Origin: Spirochaetota bacterium
GTDB taxonomy: Bacteria > Spirochaetota > Spirochaetia > DSM-27196 > PWMO01
Direction of reading: 5' to 3'
Length of the DNA: 19,357 nt
Assembly: GCA_009908735.1 (NCBI GenBank)
Contig: JAAAOR010000047.1
Coordinates: forward strand, 1 to 19,357
Positions 1 to 7,297 of the stretch are shown piece after piece. The position numbers were made by a program, and so were the translations under genes. Numbering within the stretch: position 1 is the first letter of the stretch; the number at the start of each line of letters is the position of its first letter. The notes under the pieces are model-generated. The model was not told where the DNA came from. It searched no databases and was given only the letters and a program-made list of their open reading frames with translations.

Positions 1-1
1 C

Positions 2-748
2 TTCGGGCTGGAGGAGGTCGTCAGAGACCATCCGGAAGTCGGCACATGGATCATCGACGAGGCCTCTTTTTATGATGAGCGACTTGCATACGTCGTGCGG
101 CGGGAGTCCGACGCGCGCGGGCTTATCTTTATTTTTCCGTCGCTCATTCTCAACTTCAGGCGGTCCATCTTTAACTCAACGGCGAACATGCTGCTGGAGG
201 TCGCCACGGACGTGTTCCCGCTGACGGCGTACTGCGAGCATGAGCAGTGTCTGAGGGACTCCTTTTACACCTATCGCTATTACAACGTGAATGGGGTGGA
301 GTGCCCGGCTCTCTACTTTGACCCCCTGATTATCGTCGGAGGCGATACCGAGGCCGACAGCCCTACTGAGCCGAACTACTGCACCCGTTGCGACGAGCAT
401 CACTATCTGCCGGGCAAGGAATACACCTACCTCGTTCTCAAGCCGCTTGGCGTGGAGGCCTCCTACGGTCATACCGACGCGCTCGAGGCTGAGCTGCGAG
501 CGCTCAACGAAAACCTCGAAGAATCCCGTCTCTGGGAAAGCTTCCGCGAGCTCTACGGAGAGGCCGAGCCGACAATGACGAACGCCCTTCGCGTTCCCTG
601 CATCGCCGAGAGGGCGCTGGTGTTTCTCTTTGCCGAGGAAAACCTTTTGGCCGAAGAGCAGGTGCGTCGCCTAACTGACCTCCTCGGCCTGAACACCGAG
701 TATCTCTCTACGCGACTTGCAGATAACCATCGTCCCATTCGGTTTTGA
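2..748 (+). CDS. Thymidine-kinase-like (TK1 family) protein, 5' end outside window
   Basis: The reading frame is open from the window edge to the stop, giving 248 visible residues and no N-terminal P-loop; the real start lies upstream. Residues 17-24 (WIIDEASF...) match the Walker B/catalytic Glu region of type II thymidine kinases (E. coli Tdk has IDECQF). The following NFRRSIF, a cysteine pair C78/C83, the strand LIIVGG and a second pair C127/C130 match the lasso and zinc-binding region of this family. Known family role: ATP-dependent phosphorylation of thymidine/deoxyuridine in cytosolic salvage. Odd points: the first Cys pair is spaced CxxxxC rather than CxxC, and about 100 residues follow the zinc region, where Tdk normally ends soon after. 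A divergent nucleoside kinase or ATPase of the same fold is possible. The next gene on the same strand encodes a nucleoside-type binding protein, which fits salvage. Confidence 0.7.
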   Translation, partial: FGLEEVVRDHPEVGTWIIDEASFYDERLAYVVRRESDARGLIFIFPSLILNFRRSIFNSTANMLLEVATDVFPLTAYCEHEQCLRDSFYTYRYYNVNGVECPALYFDPLIIVGGDTEADSPTEPNYCTRCDEHHYLPGKEYTYLVLKPLGVEASYGHTDALEAELRALNENLEESRLWESFRELYGEAEPTMTNALRVPCIAERALVFLFAEENLLAEEQVRRLTDLLGLNTEYLSTRLADNHRPIRF

Positions 749-795
749 TACGGTAGATGCCCGAACCCTTGCTTGCCCGGCCCGATGCAGATTGC

Positions 796-824
796 TTGAC
801 ATCCACCGGATGCCCGGATACGGT
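796..824 (+). promoter_or_regulatory. Candidate sigma70-type promoter for the bmp-ABC operon
   Basis: A perfect TTGACA (796-801) is followed, after a 17-base spacer, by TACGGT (819-824), which keeps only TA and the last T of the -10 consensus. A start near 831 would give a leader of about 30 bases containing the purine-rich AAAAGGGGG ribosome site just before the ATG at 863. The good -35 and correct spacing support it; the -10 is weak. A second TTGACA at 840-845 is too close to the gene to serve it. Confidence 0.4.
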
Positions 825-862
825 GAAACTCACAGGTTCTTGACATTCAAAAGGGGGAAAAA

Positions 863-2035
863 ATGAAAAAGACGGCAGTTTTTATCGCTGTCCTCACCGT
901 GCTCGCTGTGCTGCTCGTAGGCTGCGGCCCGGCCGAAGAAGAGGCCGCCGGAGCTGATGAGCAGGAGACCGAGTTCCGGATCGGTATTGTCTTCGACGTC
1001 GGTGGACGCGGTGACAACTCGTTTAATGACTCCGCGTACCGCGGTCTCGTGCAGGTAGCCGAAGAGTACAACGGCTACATCGCCGACGACCCCGACGACG
1101 TGGATTTCGGTAACCGGATCGAGCTCAAGTACCTCGAGCCCAGGGAGGGCGGTCAGGACCGTGAGCAGCTCATGCGCGTAATGGCCGAAGACGGCTACGG
1201 GCTCATCTTCGGTGTCGGCTTTGCCTTCACCGATGTTATCGAGAAGGTGGCCTCGGACTTTCCCGAGACGCACTTCGGCCTGATTGACGGGTTTGTGCCC
1301 GAGCTCGATGAGGAATCGAACATCACCTCGATATCTTTCGCCGAGCACGAGGGCTCCTTCCTCGTCGGCGCACTTGCCGGGATGTTCATCGAGGACATGG
1401 ACGTCGAGAATCCGGAGATCGGCTACATCGGTGGTATGGATATTCCGCTGATCCACAAGTTCCACGGCGGCTACATGGCCGGAGCGATGTACGTGAATGA
1501 GAGCCTCCGCGAGGACGCCATGACGACGGCTCAGTACATCGGCCAGGACCCGACCGCGTTTAGCGATCCCCAGACGGCAAACAGCATGGCGCTCGACATG
1601 TATCGCGACGGCGCGGAGATCATTTACCACGCAGCCGGCGCGTCCGGTTCGGGCCTCTTCAATGCCGCGGCCGAGCAGGACAAGTGGGCCATCGGCGTCG
1701 ACTCGGCCCAGGGTTTGATCCTCGCCGAATCGGACTCGGCGGAGGACCGCGCCATCGCCGAGCACATTCTTACCTCCATGCTGAAGCGCGTCGACCAGTC
1801 GGTGTTTCTGCTCTCGCAGGCTTACATCGATAACGGCGGCGAGGTATCCGGCGGATACAGCACCTACGGTCTCGACGACGACGGCGTAGGCTATGCGGTC
1901 CACGAGTACAACGAGGACCTGGTCGCTCCATACCAGGACGAGCTCGAGCGGATCAAGCAACAGATCGTCGACGGTGAGATCAACGTGCCGGATCATGACG
2001 ACAAGCTCGAAGATTGGGCGAACGAGACCTTCTAA
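863..2035 (+). CDS. Bmp/PnrA-family nucleoside-binding lipoprotein of an ABC importer
   Basis: A 390-residue lipoprotein. MKKTAVF plus a hydrophobic stretch ends in the lipobox LVGC with lipid-bearing Cys21, followed by an acidic linker. The mature part is a two-lobe periplasmic binding fold of the Bmp (basic membrane protein)/PnrA family: FDVGGRGDNSFNDSAYRG (44-61) is the family's N-terminal ligand-loop motif, and YIGGMDIP, FHGGYMAGA and WAIGVDSAQG are the other conserved blocks. In T. pallidum, PnrA binds purine nucleosides, while the related RfuA binds riboflavin, so the ligand is inferred to be a nucleoside or nucleoside-like compound. The ATG is preceded by the strong purine-rich site AAAAGGGGG. 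It heads the transporter operon and is separated from the ATPase gene by 82 bases holding a stable hairpin, so it is probably made in excess over the membrane parts. Strongly acidic composition. Confidence 0.92.
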   Translation: MKKTAVFIAVLTVLAVLLVGCGPAEEEAAGADEQETEFRIGIVFDVGGRGDNSFNDSAYRGLVQVAEEYNGYIADDPDDVDFGNRIELKYLEPREGGQDREQLMRVMAEDGYGLIFGVGFAFTDVIEKVASDFPETHFGLIDGFVPELDEESNITSISFAEHEGSFLVGALAGMFIEDMDVENPEIGYIGGMDIPLIHKFHGGYMAGAMYVNESLREDAMTTAQYIGQDPTAFSDPQTANSMALDMYRDGAEIIYHAAGASGSGLFNAAAEQDKWAIGVDSAQGLILAESDSAEDRAIAEHILTSMLKRVDQSVFLLSQAYIDNGGEVSGGYSTYGLDDDGVGYAVHEYNEDLVAPYQDELERIKQQIVDGEINVPDHDDKLEDWANETF

Positions 2036-2065
2036 GGGGCGTACGCTCGAAAGAAAACTCGATTG

Positions 2066-2087
2066 GCGGGGCCCGTCCGGGCCCCGC
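2066..2087 (+). promoter_or_regulatory. Stable GC stem-loop between binding-protein and ATPase genes
   Basis: GCGGGGCCC (2066-2074), loop GTCC, GGGCCCCGC (2079-2087): a perfect 9-bp all-GC stem with a tetraloop. No T-run follows (ATAGTTCTCC), so it is not a classic intrinsic terminator. It starts 30 bases after the lipoprotein stop and ends 30 bases before the ATPase start. The likely role is to protect the 3' end of the upstream message or to cause partial termination, lowering ATPase/permease levels relative to the binding protein, as known for stem-loops in several importer operons. The structure is seen; the role is inferred. Confidence 0.65.
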
Positions 2088-2117
2088 ATAGTTCTCCGCT
2101 AACAAGAGAGGAAGCGC

Positions 2118-3698
2118 ATGGCGCTGCTTCGTATGGACGGGATCACCAAGGTGTTCCCGGGCGTGGTGGCAAACGATTCGATCTCGTTCGACCTGCAGCG
2201 AGGCGAGATACACGCGCTGGTCGGGGAGAACGGAGCGGGCAAGACCACGCTCATGAAGATCCTCTATGGACTCTACAATCCGGATGAGGGTGAGATCTAT
2301 ATCCGGGACGAGCAGGTCCGGATCCACAACCCCAAAGACGCCATCAAGAAGGGCGTCGGCATGGTCCACCAGCACTTCATGCTCGTCCGTCCTTTCACGG
2401 TAACCGAGAACATCATACTGGGCGAGGAGAACACCGAGCTCTCCGAGGCAGAGGGGGCGAATCCATCCATTCTGCGGCGCGTTCTCAGCCGGTTGCGGCG
2501 CTTCGTGGCGCTCGATAGAGCCGGTCCGATCGAGCGTATATCCGAGCTGATGGAGAAGAACCGGATCAGCGTAGATCAACGCGCCCGCGTTGAGGATCTA
2601 CCGGTTGGTCTTCAACAGCGCGTCGAGATCCTGAAGGTACTGTACCGCGGGGCTGAGATACTCGTATTCGACGAGCCGACTGCTGTGCTGACGCCTCAAG
2701 AGGTAGATGATCTTTTCAACACCTTCCGGCGGCTCACAGAACAGGGGAAGGGTGTTGTTTTCATATCGCACAAGCTCGACGAAGTCCTCGAGGTAGCCGA
2801 TCGTATCACGGTGGTACGCCGCGGGAAGATCGTAGAGACGATGCCGAAGTCCGAGGCGAATAAGCAGAAGCTTGCCGAGCTCATGGTCGGTAAGCCGGTG
2901 CTCCTCAGCGTCGATAATCCGGCGCCGCAGCCGGGTAACGTGGTCGTCGAAGTCGAAAACGTGACCTTCCGCAACGAGGAGGGCGTCGTCACCCTCGACG
3001 GGATCAACCTGGAGATTCGCGAGGGCGAGATCTACGGGATTGCCGGCGTGGAGGGAAATGGGCAAAACGAGCTTGCCCGTGTTCTCATGGAGCGTGTCAA
3101 GCTTGATTCCGGAACCGTGAGACTCTACGGCGAAGACCTCTATCCCTACGACATTCGCGAGCGCCGCGATCGCGGTATCGGATTCATTCCGGACGACCGC
3201 GGCCGCTTCGGACTGATCCTTCCGTTTAGCCTCGCGGAGAATCTCGTCCTCGGGCGTCACCATCGGGCGCCCTTCGTTAATCGGGCCGAGTTCATTCGGA
3301 AGCAGCAGATCCAGAGCTTCGCACGACAGGCTATCCAGGACTACGACATTCGCACACCGTCCGAGGCCATACCGGCGCACGCTCTGTCCGGGGGAAACCA
3401 GCAGAAAGTCATCATAGCGCGGGAGCTCAGCAGCGAGCCGAAGCTTCTCGTGGCCAGTCAGCCGACCCGAGGGGTAGATGTCGGCGCAATGGAGTTTATC
3501 TACAAGCAACTCGTCTCTGCTAAGGAACGGAATAAGGCCGTCCTTCTGATTTCCGCCGACTTAGATGAGGTCATGTCTATGTCGGACCGGATCGGCGTCA
3601 TCTACAAAGGACGTATCATCAAAACCTTCGACAGGGAGTCGGCAAACAAGGAAGAGGTTGGTTTTTACATGATGGGTGAGAAGGGGGAGAGTACATGA
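2118..3698 (+). CDS. Nucleoside-type ABC importer ATPase (two NBDs, NupO/RbsA-like)
   Basis: 526 residues with two fused nucleotide-binding domains, cytoplasmic, energising the two permeases encoded next. NBD1 is complete: Walker A GENGAGKTT (36-44), Q-loop Q85, signature LPVGLQQR (161-168), Walker B ILVFDEPT (181-188), H-loop H218. NBD2 is degenerate as is usual in this subfamily: GVEGNGQNE (310-318) lacks the Walker A Lys, the signature LSGGNQQK (423-430) is good, and Walker B reads LLVASQPT (443-450) without the catalytic DE. One competent and one degenerate site are typical of RbsA/NupO ATPases. Residues about 103-145, between the Q-loop and the signature, look longer than usual, with an Arg-rich helix-like segment (RRVLSRLRRF). 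AGAGAGGAAG precedes the ATG. The stop overlaps the next start (ATGA). Confidence 0.93.
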   Translation: MALLRMDGITKVFPGVVANDSISFDLQRGEIHALVGENGAGKTTLMKILYGLYNPDEGEIYIRDEQVRIHNPKDAIKKGVGMVHQHFMLVRPFTVTENIILGEENTELSEAEGANPSILRRVLSRLRRFVALDRAGPIERISELMEKNRISVDQRARVEDLPVGLQQRVEILKVLYRGAEILVFDEPTAVLTPQEVDDLFNTFRRLTEQGKGVVFISHKLDEVLEVADRITVVRRGKIVETMPKSEANKQKLAELMVGKPVLLSVDNPAPQPGNVVVEVENVTFRNEEGVVTLDGINLEIREGEIYGIAGVEGNGQNELARVLMERVKLDSGTVRLYGEDLYPYDIRERRDRGIGFIPDDRGRFGLILPFSLAENLVLGRHHRAPFVNRAEFIRKQQIQSFARQAIQDYDIRTPSEAIPAHALSGGNQQKVIIARELSSEPKLLVASQPTRGVDVGAMEFIYKQLVSAKERNKAVLLISADLDEVMSMSDRIGVIYKGRIIKTFDRESANKEEVGFYMMGEKGEST

Positions 3699-4792
3699 CT
3701 CGTCGCATCATCCGTCTCGACCTTCTCGCCGTGGCTGCCCCCTTCATTGGCTTTGTTGCGGCGTTCGGCATACTGCTGATTATTGTCGTGGCGGTCGGTG
3801 AGAGCCCGGCAAAGGCGGTGGACGCCATCATCCGCATCACGACGGCAAACCCCTCGCGGCTCGCGACGGTGCTCTCTCAGGCGATTCCGCTCTTCCTCGC
3901 CGGTATCGCCGTGGCCATTGCGTTTCGGGCGAGCGTGTTCAATATCGGAGTTGAAGGGCAGTACTTCTTCGGTGGGTTCATCGGGGCCCTTGCCGGCATC
4001 TACTTCCAGCTTCCGGCTTTTCTACATGTTCCGGTCGTGGTGCTTTTTAGCATGATCGGCGGCGCCATGTGGGCGGCTATTCCCGCCGTCCTGAAGGTGA
4101 AACGCGGCGTGCACGAGGTCATCACGACGATCATGTTCAACAACATCGCCGTGTTGCTTATCAACTACCTTGTGAACAATGTGGTCTCGGGCATTCAGTC
4201 CGGAGAGAGTCTCGAGCCGCAGACCGCACCCATTCGTGAGACGGCACTGTTCGGGAAGCTCAACTGGTTCTTCCGCTCACTCGGGTGGAACATCGGCGAT
4301 CACGTTTATCTCGATTACAGTCTGCTCGTGGCCATCATCATGGGCTTTCTACTATGGATTCTAATTTTTAAGACGCGCTACGGATTCGAAGTGCGCTCCG
4401 TCGGCACGGCGATGGATGCTTCACGCTACTCCGGCATCAAGGTCGAGCGAGTCCAAGTTGGGTCTTTTCTGCTCAGTGGAGGACTTGCGGGCCTTATCGG
4501 ATTGCAGGAAATATTTGCAATTCGTGGGTTCTACACCTATGAAATTGCCCGGGGACTCGGCTTCGACGGTATCGCAATTGCACTGATCGGGCGTAACAAT
4601 CCGGTCGGCGTGATTTTCGGCGCGCTGCTGTTTAGTTTTCTCAAGCAGGCGGGATACGGCATGCAACTCTACACTTCCGTCCCGAACTCGGTGACCGACG
4701 TGATCACCGGCGCCATGATCATTATTATCGTGGTTACGAACGAAATCATCGCGCGCTACATCAAGCGCGTGCGCCAGAAGGAGGCGGGATAG
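3695..4792 (+). CDS. ABC importer permease, NupP-like (BPD_transp_2)
   Basis: A 365-residue polytopic inner-membrane protein, first of a heterodimeric permease pair. A cytoplasmic basic start (MTRRIIR) leads into a long hydrophobic segment (about 10-34), and further membrane segments fill most of the chain. The block FNIGVEGQY (82-90) is the hallmark of Bmp-associated permeases of the branched-chain/ribose type, and GLGFDGIAIALIGRNNP near the C-terminus is the second conserved block. It is translationally coupled to the ATPase by a 4-base ATGA overlap, with AAGGGGGAGA just upstream as ribosome site. It forms the translocation path for the nucleoside-like ligand delivered by the lipoprotein at the head of the operon. 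The length is normal for NupP-type proteins. The substrate is inferred from family only. Confidence 0.9.
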   Translation: MTRRIIRLDLLAVAAPFIGFVAAFGILLIIVVAVGESPAKAVDAIIRITTANPSRLATVLSQAIPLFLAGIAVAIAFRASVFNIGVEGQYFFGGFIGALAGIYFQLPAFLHVPVVVLFSMIGGAMWAAIPAVLKVKRGVHEVITTIMFNNIAVLLINYLVNNVVSGIQSGESLEPQTAPIRETALFGKLNWFFRSLGWNIGDHVYLDYSLLVAIIMGFLLWILIFKTRYGFEVRSVGTAMDASRYSGIKVERVQVGSFLLSGGLAGLIGLQEIFAIRGFYTYEIARGLGFDGIAIALIGRNNPVGVIFGALLFSFLKQAGYGMQLYTSVPNSVTDVITGAMIIIIVVTNEIIARYIKRVRQKEAG

Positions 4793-5662
4793 ATGGAGAT
4801 TCTCGGTGAGTTTCTGATCCGTGGACTGCAGGTCTCCGCGCCCATCGCCTTTGCCTCCATCGGGGGGGTGTTTTCCGAGCGAAGCGGCATTATCAATATT
4901 GCCCTCGAGGGCATCATGATCGTCACCACCTTTGCCATCGTGTGGGGCGCCCTCGTGTTCCAGAGTTTTTTCATGGGACTGCTCATCGCCATCCTCGCCG
5001 GCATTCTCATGGCGCTCATACACGCCGTTGCAACAATCACCTATCGGGTGAACCAGATCGTATCGGGCGTGGCGATAAACATCCTCGCGGTGGGAATCTC
5101 GCGTTTCCTCTCCCAGCGCATCTTCGGCCAGGAGACGCAGTCGCCGAGTAACCCCTTCACGGCACCGAATGTCTTCGGCGCAAACGTGGTAGCCGTCGCT
5201 CTCATCCCCATTGCCATCATTGCCTGGTACGTGCTGTTCAGAACGCCGTTCGGGCTACGGCTGCGCTCGGTGGGCGAGAACCCGGAGGCGGCCGACACCG
5301 TGGGAATCGACGTATATCTAATGCGCTACGCGGGCGTCCTCATCTCCGGCGCAATGGTCGGTTTTTCGGCGGCAACGCTCTATCCGGCGCAGTGGGTCAG
5401 CGGGATGACCGGTGGCCGCGGTTTCATCGCGCTCGCAGCCATGATATTCGGACGGTTCCATCCGATAGGGGCCGTACTGGCGGCACTCCTGTTCGGCTTC
5501 GCAGAATCGTTCCGGATCATGTTCGAGACCCAGATTCCCATTCCCGGACAGTTCGTCCAGATGCTTCCCTATGTGCTTGCGGTAGTCGTCCTTGCCGGTT
5601 TTGTCGGCCGGGCCCGCCCGCCGGCAGCCGAAGGCCGGCCCTACGAGAAAGGCGAGGCGTGA
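4793..5662 (+). CDS. ABC importer permease, NupQ-like (BPD_transp_2)
   Basis: A 289-residue polytopic inner-membrane protein, second half of the permease pair. RSGIINIALEGIM (31-43) is the conserved motif of this subunit, which in the family pairs with the larger NupP-type subunit. SVGENPEAADTVGIDV and GGRGFIALAAMIFGR are the later conserved blocks. The ATG follows the previous stop with no gap (TAG|ATG), with a near-perfect AAGGAGG at 4778-4784. Its stop overlaps the GTG of the next gene (GTGA), so that gene is likely to be co-translated with the transporter. Confidence 0.9.
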   Translation: MEILGEFLIRGLQVSAPIAFASIGGVFSERSGIINIALEGIMIVTTFAIVWGALVFQSFFMGLLIAILAGILMALIHAVATITYRVNQIVSGVAINILAVGISRFLSQRIFGQETQSPSNPFTAPNVFGANVVAVALIPIAIIAWYVLFRTPFGLRLRSVGENPEAADTVGIDVYLMRYAGVLISGAMVGFSAATLYPAQWVSGMTGGRGFIALAAMIFGRFHPIGAVLAALLFGFAESFRIMFETQIPIPGQFVQMLPYVLAVVVLAGFVGRARPPAAEGRPYEKGEA

Positions 5663-6363
5663 ACGAGCTCTACTGGATCGTCCTTCTCCTGGTAAACTTC
5701 GCGGTGATCCTCCTCATGTTCCGTTTCTTCGGCCGTGAGGGGCTGGCGGTGTGGATGGGTGTCTGCGTCATCGCCGCCAATATTCAGGTGATGAAGACCA
5801 TCGAGATTCTCGGGGTCACCGCTACGCTCGGCAATATCGTGTATGCGAGCTCCTTTCTCATCACCGACATTCTTTCGGAGAACTACGGGAAGCGCGCGGC
5901 GCGACGCGTGGTGTACTTCGGGCTTTCCGTCATTGTCGGGTTCACGGTTCTCATGAACCTCGCGCTTCTCTTCGAGCCGGCCGCGGACGACTTCGCCCAT
6001 GAGAGCCTACAGACCATCTTTGGTTTCCTGCCGCGCATCGCGGCCGCGAGTCTCGTGGCCTACCTCGTCTCCCAGCTTCACGACGTGTGGGCCTACGCCT
6101 TCTGGAAGCGCCGTTTTGGCGGGGTGCGGAGCATCTGGATTCGCAACAACCTCAGTACGATGGTGAGCCAGCTTGTGGACTCTCTCGTCTTTACAACCGT
6201 GGCGTTTGCCGGGGTTTTTTCAGCCGGTATTTTCGCGGAGATCGTGCTGACTACCTACCTTCTGAAGGTAGTGGTAGCTGCGGCCGACACGCCGTTCGTG
6301 TATCTGGCTACCTGGTGGGTACGGCGGGCGAAAGTCGCCGGCGGCGGGCCGAACGGCGGGTGA
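5659..6363 (+). CDS. YhhQ-family (COG1738) queuosine-precursor transporter
   Basis: A 234-residue protein with about six membrane segments and a short basic C-tail. Conserved family blocks: SFLITDILSENYGKRAARR, RIAAASLVAYLVSQLHDVW, NNLSTMVSQLVDSLVF and TYLLKVVVAAADTPFVY; E. coli YhhQ shows the same order (TD.....G...ARR, RIA.AS..AY...Q..DV). YhhQ imports preQ0/preQ1, precursors of the tRNA base queuosine. The GTG at 5659 was chosen because it overlaps the permease stop by 4 bases (GTGA), has GGCGAGG just upstream, and yields the compact start MNELYWIVLLLV. The frame is open further upstream, but that extension lies inside the permease gene and reads as a low-complexity Arg-rich shadow. Position as the fifth operon gene suggests a role linked to the ABC importer's substrate. 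Family assignment is firm; the exact precursor carried is not known. Confidence 0.85.
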   Translation: MNELYWIVLLLVNFAVILLMFRFFGREGLAVWMGVCVIAANIQVMKTIEILGVTATLGNIVYASSFLITDILSENYGKRAARRVVYFGLSVIVGFTVLMNLALLFEPAADDFAHESLQTIFGFLPRIAAASLVAYLVSQLHDVWAYAFWKRRFGGVRSIWIRNNLSTMVSQLVDSLVFTTVAFAGVFSAGIFAEIVLTTYLLKVVVAAADTPFVYLATWWVRRAKVAGGGPNGG

Positions 6364-6382
6364 TCGATGCGGCGACGGCGTT

Positions 6383-7159
6383 TTACTCTTTCCAAGGGAA
6401 GATCATTCCCTTGAAGGTGCGCTTGCCCACCCGCTCGCGATCCTCGACAAGGAGCCGGTCCCATGGAATCTTCCGCCGATCGGCGTCGGGGTGCTCTTCG
6501 AGGTAGTCGTACTTCAGGAGCCGGAGCTTGAATCCCGACTGCAACCATATGATGGCACCCGCCGGGCCGGGAAGCAAAAATGCGGTGAACACCGAAACGC
6601 CGACGATGAGGACAAAGCCGATTGCGCTTCCGAGTGCGTAGAGAGGATTGTCGAAGAGCAGGATAAAGCTCTTCTTTAGGATCTTCTTGAAGCTGTGGTC
6701 CAGCCGTGTCCGTACCGGCAGGAAGAATTGGAGCCCCACGTACCAGATCACTGCGGCCCAGAACAGCAGCGCAAGGGCCGCCGCCCCGAGGAGGTTGTCC
6801 ATGGCTGCGTAGGTGGGAATGGCAATGGTGAGCAGGAAGAAAGAACCTATCATCATCGCGGCGTAGAGAAGGCCGGCCGGCCAGAGCTCCCGCAAGTACT
6901 CGGTAAGCGAGCTCCACTGTGGATTGTGGTAGTCGGTTATGTCCCGGGCGATCATCGTGACGGCGGCGGCGTAGACGAAGATCAGCGCGACTCCGGCGAG
7001 GAGAATGATCACACCGAGTACCGGAGCCGCCGGCTGAATTTCGGGGGCGAGGACGAATGATATCGCCGCCACGGCGATGAAGCCGAGATTCATCAGGATC
7101 GATACGAGGAAATGATCCCAGAAATCGAAGAATGCTTTCTTTATCCAGAATAAGGCCAC
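6383..7159 (-). CDS. Polytopic membrane protein, YesL/DUF624-like
   Basis: 258 residues from a GTG start. The frame is open further upstream, but the extra 45 residues are hydrophilic and Pro/Arg-rich and lie in the divergent promoter region, so the start just before ALFWIKKAFFDFWDHF is preferred; no clear ribosome site decides it. Hydrophobic segments at about 18-38, 46-70, 94-117, 122-146 and 172-208 give five or six membrane spans; the C-terminus is basic and cytoplasmic (KLRLLKYDYLEEHPDADRR...). The amphipathic start followed by FLVSILMNLGF, and the overall length, resemble the DUF624/YesL family of unknown function, often found near sugar-utilisation genes. The family link is tentative. 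It converges on the transporter operon with a 19-base gap and no obvious terminator, and is divergent from the aldo/keto reductase gene. Confidence 0.6.
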   Translation of the reverse strand: MALFWIKKAFFDFWDHFLVSILMNLGFIAVAAISFVLAPEIQPAAPVLGVIILLAGVALIFVYAAAVTMIARDITDYHNPQWSSLTEYLRELWPAGLLYAAMMIGSFFLLTIAIPTYAAMDNLLGAAALALLFWAAVIWYVGLQFFLPVRTRLDHSFKKILKKSFILLFDNPLYALGSAIGFVLIVGVSVFTAFLLPGPAGAIIWLQSGFKLRLLKYDYLEEHPDADRRKIPWDRLLVEDRERVGKRTFKGMIFPWKE

Positions 7160-7261
7160 GTGGCTGTTGTATCGGAAAGACCGCGCTTTCGCAAGCCGCG
7201 ACTGCCGAGCGGCCGAGACCGCCGACCGGCCGCGGGTTGGTTTCGCCGGCGGTGGCGAGCA

Positions 7262-7270
7262 TGCTACCAT
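7262..7270 (+). promoter_or_regulatory. Candidate extended -10 promoter for the aldo/keto reductase gene
   Basis: TGCTACCAT (7262-7270) fits an extended -10 (TG, one base, then TACCAT with 4 of 6 consensus bases). No -35 stands at the usual distance, which extended -10 promoters can tolerate. A start near 7277 would give a leader of about 20 bases carrying the GGGAG site at 7287-7291 before the ATG at 7298. Short-motif evidence only. Confidence 0.3.
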
Positions 7271-7297
7271 GAACGGAAACAAAGTCGGGAGCACGTT

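Noticed and set aside
830..2089. Long open frame on the - strand opposite the binding-protein gene (419 codons)
   Set aside because: The + strand carries an unmistakable Bmp lipoprotein with lipobox and ribosome site; the antisense frame is open only because of GC-rich codon bias and shows no family motif.
5392..5658. In-frame 5' extension of the YhhQ-family gene
   Set aside because: It lies fully inside the second permease gene and translates to an Arg/Ser-rich non-family sequence; the GTGA overlap start gives the expected length.
6393..6413. Inverted repeat CAAGGGAA-GATCA-TTCCCTTG near the convergent gene ends
   Set aside because: It lies inside the last codons of the - strand gene and has no T-run on either strand, so it cannot be supported as a terminator.
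6255..7262. 335-codon open frame on the - strand overlapping the DUF624-like gene in another frame
   Set aside because: Its product is Arg/Pro-rich with no membrane or domain pattern and it runs into the YhhQ gene; the other frame gives regular membrane spans.
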